A DNA stretch of 64,000 nucleotides from Fagopyrum homotropicum (GCA_033239125.1 BSWB01000006.1:30310001-30374000); one strand, 5' to 3'. Counted from the first letter of the stretch, positions 39,991-51,580 are shown. Translations and numbers: made by a program. The notes: generated by a model not told the origin, from the sequence alone.

Positions 39991-40543
39991 GATTTTGTAG
40001 AAATGAAAAAAAAAGGCAAATAAAGTTAGAATAATTATTGGATATTTATATTGGTGGACGTCCCCTTCTATAAATTAATTAATAAATATCTATATTGATA
40101 AGTTAATTTAGTAAGAGATTAATTTATATAAATATCATAATTATGATATCTTTCATATAATCTATAAAAAAAATTATTTTTTTATTTAAGATTTATACGA
40201 TATATTATTTTAAATTTAGGATTTCAAATTTTTATTTATCTTAAATAATTTTAATTATTTTAATATTTTTTATAAATAAGGTGTTGTAACTTTATTGTTA
40301 TTGCACAGATCACGGGATATAAAATTTCTTTTGTACACGATTTAATGTAAATATTGTTATTGTACAATAATTAATATAAATAATTATCTTGTATACGATC
40401 ATTGTATCATATACAATTAACTCAAAAATATTAAAAATATTTATAAAGTCTTTTTTTTATATATAAGTAATTTAATTATTTCTTGTACTTTAAATACATA
40501 CAACAACTAATTCAGAATTTTGTAACAGATAGAGAAAATCTTA
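39991..40543. other. AT-rich spacer with left inverted-repeat arm
   Basis: Extremely AT-rich and non-coding. It contains the 69-bp arm at 40382-40450. Confidence 0.6.
40382..40450. repeat. 69-bp inverted repeat, left arm
   Basis: Exact reverse complement of 44373-44441. The pair encloses both Helitrons, with 93 bp (left) and 44 bp (right) of spacer. The arms are too similar to be chance. Confidence 0.9.
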
Positions 40544-42091
40544 TCTTATATATATTAAAGCAGAAGCCTCTATTGCCACGTGTCGCCCCCACGATTAACG
40601 TCAGCCTCTTTTGCCACGTGTCGCTCCCATAATTAACATCAGCCCAACAAAAATTAATCACATAATTTAACTCATTATTTTGCAAATCAAATTTTTTAAA
40701 AAGTTTGCTAACACAATTAGTTATAATTTAATGATTAACATTAATTATAATTAAAAAAAACACACGTATTTTTTTTAAAAATCCATCATATATTTATAAT
40801 TGAAAAAAGAGAAAAAATAAAGATATTGGTTAACATTAATAATAATCTTATCTTATTTTATAAATTTTAATTTGGAATCAAACTAATCAATTTAAATTCC
40901 AATCTTAATTAATTTTTTGTGTTCTAATCCTATTTCATTCATTTTTTATCCTCTAGCTATATATAGAAAATATCTCATCCTATTTCATTCATTTAAATGT
41001 TAAAATTAATCTAAATTTTTTACTATAAATAACCTCCCAGATCACGTATCTACCAATAAATTAAAAACTAATCAGTTTCAAATCTTGACTAATAAGTTTT
41101 GAGTAAACAACAAACCACATAAAAAATATATTTATTGAAAGAGTATATCGGAAGTTTTTATATAGATAATTTTGTATTAATAATCTTTTTAAATGTTTGT
41201 TTAAAAATTTATCTAAAAAAATTAATTTGTAAACATAATTTAACCAAAAAATTCGCCTTTTTTTGTTCTAAAATGATAATGGTTAAGATTTGGATCTGAA
41301 ATACAACAAAATAATTTAAAACAATCTTATCATTTGAAACTTGAAATAAATTAAAAGTCGTATATTAATAAGTGAAAATTAAAATTAATTAAGATCGGAA
41401 TTTAAAAATTAATATCTTCCTTTTATTCAGCAATAAGGGATGCCACATCAGCTTTTTTTTTAAAATATTTACTAAATTGCCATTGTTATTAAAATTTAAA
41501 TTTTAACAAAGCAAATAACTGATTACAATTTTTTAACTTAAATTTGATTAGTTATTATTTGAAGAGATCTTAACAAAATAAATTAAATAAATTCTTTTGA
41601 TTTTTTGAAATCAAACTAACAAACTTTTTTCATTAATTACTAATTTTGAATTTATAACCTGCAAACTAAATTGCATATATTTGTTTTGATTTTGTACGCA
41701 CAATTTTTAATTTTATTTTATTATTAATTATTAATATTGTTTGTTACGTATGTCTAAAAATTGGTTTGATTTGGTTTGTTAATCTCTACGTCGATTTTCA
41801 ATTTAGCTTTTAAAATATTGTATTCTTTATAAATATTTTTTTAAAATTCAATTTTTTTGAACGATTGATAAGATCAATCAATTTTTAACAACTATCTTTA
41901 TTTTTCTTAAAATCAATTTCTTGAACGTAAAGATAAGATCCATCCTTTTTTTAAAAAAACTAATTATTTTTCTTGAACGATTGATAAGATCCATCGACTT
42001 TTTTTAAAACAATTTTTTTTAAAAATCCAATATTATTCTATCTAATTTTCACCGTTAAACTTATTCAGTAAGTTTCCAAAGATTTTCTCCT

Positions 42092-42470
42092 CATCTATAT
42101 ATACTTTTACTTATTCTTATAGGATTTTAGTCATATCAAATCCATGACGTGCCAGGTTAGTGTTCATTTCGTTACTCCGTATGCTTATTGGTGAACTTTT
42201 TCCGATAAAGGTATGTAGCTTTTCAATTTGTTTACTAACTATAAATATTTGTTGTTCTTTTATGTAGATATCTCAATACCATCTATATATACGTTTACTT
42301 ATTCTTATAGGGTTTTAGTCATATCAAATCCATGACGTGCCAAGTTAGTGTTGATTTCGTTACTCGGTATTGCTTATTGGTGAACTTTTTTCGATAAAGG
42401 TTATATAGCTTTTCAATTTGTTTACTAACTATATATTTTTTGTTGTTCTTTTATGTAGATATCCCAATAC
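42092..42470 (+). repeat. 189-bp tandem duplication inside the Helitron
   Basis: Units 42092-42280 and 42281-42470 share long stretches, for example TTAGTCATATCAAATCCATG and TTATGTAGATATC. They differ at scattered sites. Each contains pyrimidine-rich TATAG/GTAG acceptor-like ends, so the origin may be a gene intron/exon piece. Confidence 0.8.
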
Positions 42471-42584
42471 GCTCGGCTCGAAAAGTTAGCTAAACTATTT
42501 TTCCGATGTTTTCAAGTTATTGCGTTCTAATTATTTTTCATTGGGTTTCCATTTTTTGACACATTGTTACTGTTTGTGTTGAAG

Positions 42585-42697
42585 AAAATAAAGGGAACAG
42601 CTTTCGGTTCGCAGCAGCAGCAGCTTTCCTTCCCTCCAATGTTAGTAGGAGCAACTCCCCAATTTCCAGGCCATGTTCTTGAATATAAGAAACCAGT
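42585..42697 (+). other. Possible captured gene fragment in Helitron
   Basis: A less AT-rich stretch with a CAG run; one frame reads KGTAFGSQQQQLSFPPMLVG. Not recognised. It stands out in composition against the surrounding AT-rich Helitron body. Confidence 0.3.
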
Positions 42698-43969
42698 TAA
42701 CTAATAAAAATCCCTTTAAATCATCAATAAATACATACGATCTATATAAAAACGGATTTTATTAGTAAAATAAATCACAAGATCTTCTTCCTAAACAATT
42801 GGATCAGTTAACTAATAAAAATTCCTGTAAATCATCAATAAATACGAAATTTATTTTTGAATTAAAAAAACGTAATTATCAATGAAAATTTGTTGAGATA
42901 TATAATCAAAATTTTAAATTAGAATTCGAATCCACTTAAAATTGATAAATTAATATAAAAATAATATTCATTATCAACAATTTAAACGAAAATTCGAATA
43001 CCATATATAAAAACACAATTTTTATTAGTAAGTAATTATATCAAATTTTAATATAAAGGCATTCATGTCACGTCCAATTTACAAAATTGAAATTATTTAA
43101 AAGAATTACATTTAAAAGTAAAAATAAAAATATGATGATAAATGTAATTTCCCTTATCCTTCAAAATATACATATTTACAATTCCTTTTTTATTTATTTT
43201 TTGATAAGGTATTTTTGTAAAATAAAATAAAATGGATATCAGTTTTTATTTTGGTATTAAATTTGTTGGTGCTTCATAATTTTATTTGAAAATAATTTTT
43301 GAAAAATACTTTCTTCGATTACACTATTTTATGTAACCTCTTTGTTATATATTATTTATTTACTTTGAAATAATTTCTTCTAATCCTAAATTAGTTGAAA
43401 ATTCAAAGGAAGATTGAATGTAAAGATTGGAAAAGGAAGGATGATGTTTAACTACATATTCACTATAAGGTTGAATAGGGTAAAAATAGCATAGATTAAA
43501 ATAAATAGAAGGATGAAGTCTCCAATGACCATTTATCTATTTTTTTTTTTTAAATTATCGAACTTGAACCAAAAGATAAACAAATTAATTAAATTGAAAT
43601 TTTGTCATGATTCTTCTACTTCGATTCCTTTATAAGTTGAACATTTTCTTTTTTCCAGATTAATATAATCATCATTTCTTTCTTTTATTCCTTCGTAAAA
43701 TGAAACCCGCCTATTTCAATAAAAATAAATGAAAATATTAGTTAATTAAAAATGAATGTTAAAGTGACTTAAATAAAACTTTATAATGAAAACGTTGTAT
43801 TGGTTAAATTTTTCCAAAAAATTTACGTAACAAAATTTTTAACTACTTTTTAAGAGAAACGGATAAATATCATATTTGATTAAACATGCATCGTCTAAAA
43901 AAGACTAAAAGAAAAAAAGAAAAATATATTTTAATAAATCCCGTGCAGGGCACGGGTTATACACTAGTA

Positions 43970-44328
43970 TCTATTAAAAAAGAAACCTCTATTGCCACGT
44001 GTCAACGCCAGGTTTTTCGAAGCCTAAAAAATTATTTTAAAAAGTAATTTTTAAATGTTAATATAAATTTAAAATTGATTTCTAAATTTTTAATAAAAAT
44101 AGTTTTAAAATTTTTACGATTTTTTTTTACCAACAAACATATCTTAACAAATCAATTTAAAAATATAATTAATTAGAATAGATAAATACTTAAAAGAGAA
44201 TTAAAAATCATAATATTGATTATAATTTGATTTTTCGGTTTTTTATTTTACAAAAGTATACATATAAATTTTTAAGCATTAAATATTTATTAAAATTGAA
44301 CCCGCACAAAGTGCGGGTAATACACTAG
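43970..44328 (+). mobile_element. Second, short Helitron (359 bp) next to the first
   Basis: 5' end TCTATTAAAAAAG after A; CTCTATTGCCACGTGTC near the 5' end; 3' hairpin CCCGCAC (44301-44307) / GTGCGGG (44311-44317), TAATACA, CTAG at 44325-44328, then T. Only two bases (TA) separate it from the first Helitron. It is a minimal element with ends and little else. Confidence 0.8.
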
Positions 44329-44372
44329 TTAATATATTAAGACAAGGATAAATTAAATCCTATATTTATGAA

Positions 44373-44441
44373 GACTTTATAAATATTTTTAATATTTTTG
44401 AGTTAATTGTATATGATACAATGATCGTATACAAGATAATT
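44373..44441. repeat. 69-bp inverted repeat, right arm
   Basis: Exact reverse complement of 40382-40450. Confidence 0.9.
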
Positions 44442-44611
44442 TTGGTAACTAGGCCTTTTTGAAAAATTAGAGTAGTAACTAGGCTTTTTAATGTTTCAAT
44501 TAAGTAAATATACCCCAACCTTTTGTATTTATTTTCAAACTCTACACACTCTTCTCTCAAGGGGTACATTTATTAAACACAAAACTAAAAAAAAGCCTAG
44601 TAAACCAAATT
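44440..44611. mobile_element. Small MITE-like element with inverted ends
   Basis: Left end TTTTGGTAACTAGGCCTTTT; right end AAAAGCCTAGTAAACCAAAT, imperfect inverted repeats of about 20 bp around a 130-bp AT-rich core that repeats TAACTAGGC. A clear target duplication was not found, so the superfamily is open. Confidence 0.45.
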
Positions 44612-44825
44612 GTTTCAAATTAATATATTAAAACAAGGATAAATTAAACCCTATATTTATGAAGATGATATATACTCATTTATTTATAAAAATAATTTAT
44701 TTACATTACACGACAAATTCTCTTATATATATTGAAAGACAAAACAAAATGAAATAGCAAATCCCATCTTGAAGTATATGATGTATATCTATTCTGCCCA
44801 CGTCTGTCCAATATAGTAAATGTAG

Positions 44826-45770
44826 TGCAGGTGCGGCCCTTAGGGGGCAGGGTGGGGCGCCCAAGAAAAAAAAATTTTGTGAAAAAAAAATCATTTTAAG
44901 GGTGATTGTTTTTTGGATCTTTAACGAAAGTGAACGAAACTTTAAAAAAATTTCCCGTTTTAGGCTCGGAGTGAAATAATTCACCATATTATACGAGATT
45001 TGTGGTTCGGAGTAGAAGCGCAGTTTTAGACCGCACTCTTATTTGTAAAACGAGTTGTCGAGGACAACGTTTTAATATTCGAAATAAAGATAATAAAACC
45101 ACAAATAGAGGTGCGGTCATAGACCACACCTATAGTTTAACGTTTTTGAAAGAAAAAAAAAAGCTAAAGAGGCGCGGTCCGGTTATAGACCGCGCCTATA
45201 GGGCAGTTTTTTTTAAAAAAATATATATATAGGCGCGGTCCAAGACCGCGTCTTTAAGTGTAATGTTTTTTTAATTTTTTTGTTTTTTGTTTAATCAGAA
45301 TATTAAAGCGCGGTTTGTAATCGATCTTCTTTTTGCAATAAATGCGGTCTAGGACCGCGCTTGTTCTCCAACCCGAAAATCTCGTGTATTTGGGGAATAA
45401 TTTTTCTCCGAAGCTAATTTGGATAATTTTTCCCCATTTTGGTTTATTGTGGCGAAATATTCTGGTTTTTTTTTCTACTTTCCATTTGTAGATAATTTTC
45501 CTTTTTGACAACATGATTATTCGAGCATTTACTTATTCTGTATTATCAGAATCTGTCAACTCGCTAGATGTATTTACACCCTTTATCGTCAAATTAACTG
45601 TTTATTTGTAGAATTTACTATTATTTTATGGTTGACTTGTAGTCAAAACTTCATAAATTAGATAATATATTGACTTTATTTTTATCGCTATTTTATTTTA
45701 ATATATATTTTTATCGAAAATAAATTTTTGCCCCTTTTTTAAATCTCGCGGCCGCCGCTCTATAGGGGTA
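44826..45770. mobile_element. AT-rich element with GC-rich hairpin modules
   Basis: Bounded loosely by GC-rich segments (44828-44866, GGCAGGGTGGGGCGCCC; and 45745-45765, CGCGGCCGCCGCTC). Between them are six GC-rich inverted modules of the form GCGCGGTC...GACCGCGC at about 45017, 45112, 45171, 45232, 45308 and 45342, within very AT-rich DNA. No ORF of substance. Ends and duplications could not be set, so the mobile-element class is inferred from composition only. Confidence 0.4.
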
Positions 45771-45973
45771 CACATTTTCTTTTACAGTCTCTCTTACCTT
45801 ATTTTTTCATGTTACATAGACAAATGAAGAGAGAATGTGGACATATCTGATATCTCCCATGGAGACTGACACACCCATACCATTGAAAGTTGAAACATCT
45901 TAAAATATTATTATAGTACACATTATTGGCCGTCTAATCCTTCCACTATCTTCCATTTCCTCTCTCTTCTACT

Positions 45974-45984
45974 CTTTATATCAT
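45974..45984 (+). promoter_or_regulatory. TATA box of the BBX gene
   Basis: CTTTATATCAT about 50 bp before the start codon, after a pyrimidine-rich tract (45950-45973). The distance suits a short 5' UTR. No CACGTG box is seen in the 200 bp upstream. Confidence 0.5.
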
Positions 45985-46031
45985 ATACCCTCTTCTAAGG
46001 GAAACAATCCTATAATTCATATCAAGAAAAG

Positions 46032-47016
46032 ATGAAGATCTGGTGTGATTCTTGCAACAAAACAGAGGCCTCTGTTTTTTGCTCTGCAGATGAAGCTGCT
46101 TTATGCAATGGCTGTGATCTAAGAGTCCATCGAGCTAACAAACTTGCCTCCAAGCACCAACGTCTATCTCTTCTCCAACTCTCTTCTTCATCAAATCCTC
46201 TCAAATGTGACATCTGTCAGGTTCTTGTTCTTCTTCTATCTTTATAAGGCAAAGATTCTTTTTGCCATTAAAAGGTAACTTGAATTTGTTATTTTGTGCA
46301 GGACAAAAAAGGCTTGTTGTTTTGTCATCAAGATAGAAAGATTCTATGTGCAGATTGTGATGTCTCGATTCATACCAAAACTGAGCTTACAAAGAAGCAT
46401 GTTAGATTTGTATTAACAGGAGCAAAGCTCTCCTTACTCTCTTCAATGGCTTCTGCTTCTTCTCATCAGCCCTCAACCCACCAATTCAATCCGAACCCAC
46501 AATCAACAGATAGTATTACCATAACCCATGATGTAAACAATCAACTGAATAGTGGAGAGGCTGATTGTTGTACAAGTAGCATATCTGAGTATTTGATAGA
46601 GACGTTGCCAGGCTGGCAAGTTGAAGATTTGCTCGACTCATCATCTTTAGATCCAGTTGGGTTTTATAAGGTTTCTACTGCTCAAACCTCAATCCTGTAA
46701 AACCCCATTTTATATGCTTTGATTTCTTCTTCTATATTTTACATCTTCTGTGCAGGATAGTGGTGAGGATGACCTGCAGTTGTTGGATCCAGATCTTGAG
46801 AGAAGAATTGACAGCTATGGAAACAGTGGAATAAAGCTTCCACAAACAGCAGCATTCAATTCAGGGATTTTCAGTGTAAACGAAATTGAAGGGATGAAAG
46901 GAGATCTGAGCAACAAAGATTTTATGAAGATGATGGATGATGGCTTCACTGTGCCACAGATCAGCCCACAACAGTCAGTAGCCTCAAAGAGATCTAGACC
47001 CTTTGATAATTGGTGA
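46032..47016 (+). CDS. BBX21: Double B-box zinc finger transcription factor, BBX20/21-like
   Basis: Three exons join to 272 codons: 46032-46220, 46302-46670, 46756-47016, with GT-AG introns of 81 and 85 bp, both between codons. Both B-boxes have the full zinc-ligand set: C5, C8, C17, D20, C25, C28, H33, H42, and C59, C62, C71, D74, C79, C82, H87, H96. There is no CCT domain, so it belongs to the two-B-box structural group. Downstream it has SISEYLIETLPGWQVEDLLD (about residues 158-177), a hallmark of BBX20/21, and a C-terminal GFTVPQIS like that of BBX21. Family members act in the nucleus with HY5 in light-controlled seedling development and pigment synthesis. The start MKIWC is the family start. 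The symbol reflects nearest resemblance; a BBX20 assignment is also possible. Confidence 0.92.
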
Positions 47017-48873
47017 ATACTAAAAACTCATCAGATCAGGACTTTGCTAAGAGAACTCCCAAGGGTCATCTTGTAATATAGCGCTTATAATATCCAGTTT
47101 TTGCCTTGTAATGTAGATTTTATGAATCAAGCAAGTTCAACCTTTCCTTCATCTTCTATCCTTGTATGGTGCTTCAACCTGAATACTAGAATGGTTTTGT
47201 GCTTCTTCTGTGGTATTAAACATGCATGTTTACATACACCAAATACATACAGAGTCTGGAACTCCTGCTCTAGCACTTAAGACCATGATAAGACTATGAA
47301 AATATCTTTTGACAGAAGATATGCACTTTTTGGTGTAGGTGATGCTTGGTGTTAGATTTTGACATTATTGAATGCAAGAATGAGGTAGTGAGGACGGGGA
47401 CTGATTAAGGTAATGATGGTAGAGAAAGGGAAAAATGGTACAGATACGGTGTGTTTTGTCTATTTGCAAAAATTATTAGTACATAGAGACATGGTCACAC
47501 TCTTGTCTCCTATCTATCATAGGTATTGCCACAGTATATTCTGATATCCCCTTTCCAACTATGAGATTTCTATTTCATGTATTTATCAGTTTAAAGGATG
47601 TTAGGTATTTGGCACCAACTTGTTTGGCAAATAAATACCTGTCACTTTATCATCTTTATTGTGCGTACAAACTGATTTTTACAGTAAAAGTATGAATCGG
47701 TTTACATTTTTTGTTTGATCAATCAAAATGTTGTGCCATCTTAAGAACACCTTTGTGGAAAAGTCAGATGAGTCCATTTTACATGGAGAAGATATGAGGA
47801 TTTGCAGTAAAGTCGATGAAGGAATGTGGATCCCCGATTTCATAGGAAATGAATTGAGAGATAAACAAATCTCTTGCTATAATGTCAAAGGATTGTATCA
47901 TTCAACCGACTGTAGAAAACAGAAAGCAGGCAATTTGAAGCGGTCTCAACTTGATTTGAGAGAACTTATCAGATAGCTTGAGAAGGGACGTCATCTTTCC
48001 CTCATTCATCGATCCAAACAACAAGATTAGCCACTGGCACTGGAAGTGATCTCTTTGGTTCATCAAAACCACGCCCTTTTTACAAAGCAGTTCGCACACC
48101 GTAGTTGAAGATACCGGAGCAGTTCGCAAACGATCGCCGCGAACACATACATAAGGGACTCTCCAACAGATTTGACACTCGAAGGAGCCTGCAAAAAAGT
48201 TAGTTAAATTAACCTCCATCTTCTACCAAATCCACCGTCTCTCCCAATTTTAGGTTTTCTCGTTCATAATTTCAGTTTTAAAAGCGTTGCAACCAATATT
48301 TTAAATAAGTAGAGGGTCGGGATTTTCCGGGAAAATTTTCAGTGGGCTCCGGCCATCGTCAAACCAGAAAACGGAAGCATTGACAACGTCTCTGCGAGCA
48401 TTGAATCTTGGTAGACTTATTTGCTAAAATTGAATTCCAAGTGAATGAGATAATGACGTCCGAAGTTGGATTTACGAAACACAAACTCGGAAAAAGAACA
48501 AAAATGTGACTATCCCACGTCGACTAAAATGAGTAGAATCCTTGTAGTAAATAAGGAGAAAAAACGGTTAAAGACCATGGCATTTAGGTCACTACGCATT
48601 TTCATTGGAAGCGAGCGTAGCTAACCAACCACGCGCGTCGAAGCACTATCTGGGTCATGACGAGAACGGACTGGGCTCCGCCAAGACCGTTATCACTGCC
48701 GCTCATTACCATTCTTTATAAAATTGAACATAAATTCAAAAAAACCTCTCAATTGAATCCAAAAAAACCGTTATCATGGCTCCGCCAAGACCTCCTTACC
48801 AAAAATGCCTTTTGAGTGTACTCGAGGTACGCTTTTCTTTTAGTTTTCGCGTATTTTTTATATTTTTTTGTTT
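47017..48873. other. BBX 3' flank, no convincing gene
   Basis: The BBX 3' UTR probably ends in 47090-47170. Frames at 47728-47976 (plus, 82 codons) and 48219-47902 (minus, 105 codons) are not recognised and overlap on opposite strands. The minus one follows a TTTTTTGCAG acceptor-like site (near 48193), so a decayed 3' exon is possible. 48240-48873 shows nothing further. Confidence 0.4.
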
Positions 48874-49252
48874 TGTAACAAAAATCGAAAATGACCTAAT
48901 CGGGAATTTTAAGGAATTAAACGGGTTTAACGAAATTAAACCCTAGAGAAAAATAAAATAAATGGAAAATGGATAAATTCCCGAAAGTCAAACGATGAAA
49001 AATCATTATTTTACGTTATGAAGTAATCCCGAAAGTTCCGTAAAAAAATATCGACTTTGGCATGTCGGTGTAATTTATTATAAGGAACTTTGGGTAAAAA
49101 GCGTAAAGATGGAAATAAGAGGGTACCATGTGTAAAAAGTTATAAAGATAAGTTTGAAAATTATAGGTATGTACGTGCCTACAAAGGCTGAATCTTATGG
49201 CTTAGTAAGTTCATTTTTAAGTCAATTAAAAGGGCTAACCTTGAATGTCTAA

Positions 49253-49622
49253 GGGGGTGTATTCAATTAAGAGTTTATAGAAATTTTTTGGAGTTTAAAA
49301 GTATATGGGTATTGAATATAGATTTTTAAAAGTCCATATAAATCTTTAGGTATTCAATTAGGATTTAAAATTTTTCATAAAATTCCTATGGTATTTAAAA
49401 GTTTGTGGATTTTAAAAGAATCTATTATTTCATTGATTTTGTAGGATTCTTCATTACTTTTATACATACTTAAAGTCCATACAAATCTTCTCCCAACACA
49501 TAAGATTTCTACATAATCTGTATTGACTCTATATAGAAGTAAAATATCCCACAGAATTTGTAAATTCTATGATTATTAAGAATCAATCAAAATCTTTAAA
49601 AGTTTGGATTGAATACACCCCC
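49253..49622. mobile_element. Tourist-like MITE (PIF/Harbinger), 370 bp
   Basis: Inverted ends GGGGGTGTATTCAATT... and ...ATTGAATACACCCCC, flanked on both sides by TAA (49250-49252 and 49623-49625). The TAA/TTA 3-bp duplication and size indicate a PIF/Harbinger derivative. The interior has repeated AAAGTCCATA(C/T)AAATCTT pieces in both orientations and no ORF. Confidence 0.9.
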
Positions 49623-50683
49623 TAAGTAAAGAGGAAACACCAAGCTTTATATATGTATACGTGAGAGGGAGAGGAAAGTGAAGAGAGCTCTAGGAGCTGA
49701 GAAACCAAGCAACCAACACCACCACGCTGTAGCCACCACTTCAACCATCACTCACCACCAGTAGTTGGCCGGAGAAGTCGCCGGAGAGGTCGCCGGAAGC
49801 TGCAGAAAACGGGAACAGAGGAAGAAAATAGATATCGAGATAGGCTGAAGGAGAAGAAGTATTTTTGGGATAAAATTTCGTCGAAACCTCACCAAATTTT
49901 AACTAAAGGTACCTCTCGAGGTAAGGAATCCAACCATACTTTCGGATTTTTGTTTCGACATCGGAGTAAAAAGTTATGGTCCTCGCAAGAAATCCGTTTT
50001 GCGGAATTTTTCGATATGTGTTGTTACGTTGCAGTGCAATTTAAAATATCTTCCCATGGTCCGATCTTGCTGAATTTTGGATATGTTATAAAACTAACAT
50101 TCTACTATATCATATTAAAATTTGGAGTCGATCCAACGGTGGGATCAAAAGTTAGATGGGTTTAGATATACAAAATTCTCTATGACAAGAGTTGAACAGC
50201 TCATATTTTTGTTGCTTGGTGGAAAAAAAGAGAGGCCATTTTGACTATGTTATACATGTTGAAAAGGTTAAGGGGTTGTTTGTTTATAAGGTAATGATAA
50301 GGATAATTTTGGTACATTTTTGAAGGTACGAGAAAGGGGATATAGTCCGGAGCGAAAAGTCGGACTTAGGTTTGGATCGAGAGCGGCTTAGGATTATCTT
50401 ACTTGCACGGTAAGTGTATATGAATTACACTTGCTTAATATATATTATGTATTTATTATGCCATGATTTTATGCATGCTTATATATATATATGAGTGAAA
50501 TGATGATGATGACTTGATATGATTTATGAATGCATGCATGAGGTACATGAGATGATAATGAAAAGGATGTGATGAAAGAATATGATGAAAGCATGAAATT
50601 GAGTTATGATATGAAAGTGATAATATAGGATAGTAATTGATTAATTAGCCCAACTGGGTCCCGCACGAGTTTTTGGGGGACGA

Positions 50684-50835
50684 AGTCGCTACCTGATCTA
50701 CAGGGGGCCTCAGAGGTCGCTACCTGATCTATAGGGGGCTCAAGATGAGAAAAATAGTCCAAGATCGCAACCTGATCTACAAGGGGTCTTAGGATAAGAT
50801 GGCCAAGGTCGCTACCTAATCTACAGGGGGCCTAG
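50684..50835 (+). repeat. Four imperfect GTCGCTACCTGATCTACAGG units
   Basis: Units start near 50684, 50717, 50762 and 50807, each followed by GGG(C)CT; spacers grow and diverge. Decayed tandem repeats within the LTR. Confidence 0.8.
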
Positions 50836-51569
50836 GACGCTATCGGGTTGGACAACCGAAAGAAAAAAAAAAGAAAGAAAGAAAGAAAAGAAATACGAAA
50901 GCACATGAGAAAATATATCGTACGACCAGTTGGGGCTAGTTAGTTGATTATCACCTATGCATCGATGCGATCGAGTCTAGCATGTTATATGTTATCTTAT
51001 GATTATTTATATGTGATGGTATGATATGAGATGCTTATATGAGATGATATGTTTATATGTGGTGTGATAACATATTTGAATGTTTATATGCTATTTGTTA
51101 TGGATGGTTGTGGACGTAACGTGAATGTAAATATGTTTGTGTACTTTGAAATGTGAGAAAGGGTATAGAGTGTCCTTTGGGGACGAGATATTAGATACTT
51201 ATATTTATTGGGAGTGTGCGATTTGTATACCCTTACTGAGCGTGAGGTCATTGTTGTTATATCCATATTTTTTTTAGCTACTCAGACTCTGCCTAATCAA
51301 GGCAAGGACGTCGGACCCAACACCTGGATTTGAGATCATACCAGGTGGGCTGTTATGGGATGTTGCCGCCTAGGATGTTTCGTGTGGTTTTAAAAAGTTG
51401 TGTTTTGTTAAACAGAGTTTTATGACGTATGTTAGTATGTATATATGTTGTGAATATGGCTGTAAGATAAAGTTTTTAAATTTAACTTTTTTTGCTTTTC
51501 CGCTTATTGCTTTAAACAGGGTTAATTAACTTGTAATCAACTAGAAATGAAATAGGTGTCACATTTGGT

Positions 51570-51580
51570 TGGTATCAGAG
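51570..51580 (+). other. Primer binding site, initiator tRNA-Met, and leader start
   Basis: TGGTATCAGAG followed by T instead of C. The remaining 160 bp to 51744 are leader and a broken start of gag (ATGGGGAGCACTGCC... with an early TAG), cut off by the Athila insertion at 51745. Confidence 0.8.

Larger units (their letters stand above)
40544..43967 (+). mobile_element. Non-autonomous Helitron, 3.4 kb
   Basis: The 5' end TCTTATATATATTAAAGCAG is preceded by A. The 3' end has hairpin CCCGTGC (43940-43946) / GCACGGG (43950-43956), then TTATACA and CTAG at 43964-43967, followed by T. No Rep/helicase ORF; the interior is AT-rich. It includes CTCTATTGCCACGTGTC just inside the 5' end, shared with the neighbouring Helitron, a 189-bp tandem duplication (42092-42470) and a GC-richer, possibly captured segment (42585-42697). 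Confidence 0.8.
44330..44668. repeat. Direct repeat pair and right inverted-repeat arm
   Basis: AATATATTAAGACAAGGATA and the next 25 bases at 44331 recur at 44621 with two or three changes. Between them are the right arm of the 69-bp inverted repeat (44373-44441) and a small MITE-like insert. Confidence 0.75.
48874..51563 (+). repeat. Chromovirus-type LTR, plus strand
   Basis: The right end GTGTCACA is fixed by the primer site seven bases later. The left end at TGTAACA is chosen for symmetry with it and is uncertain. Length about 2.7 kb, including a 370-bp MITE, so about 2.3 kb without it. A partner LTR is not in the window. It contains the CTACCTGATCTACAGGGGG repeats and a GAAA tract (50859-50894). 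Confidence 0.6.

Noticed and set aside
44706..44987. 93-codon minus-strand frame
   Set aside because: Composed of AT-rich and GC-rich blocks of the hairpin-array element with no protein features.
47902..48219. 105-codon minus-strand frame as a gene
   Set aside because: Not recognised, overlaps another unrecognised frame on the other strand, and composition is not distinctive; kept only as a note in the BBX 3' flank.
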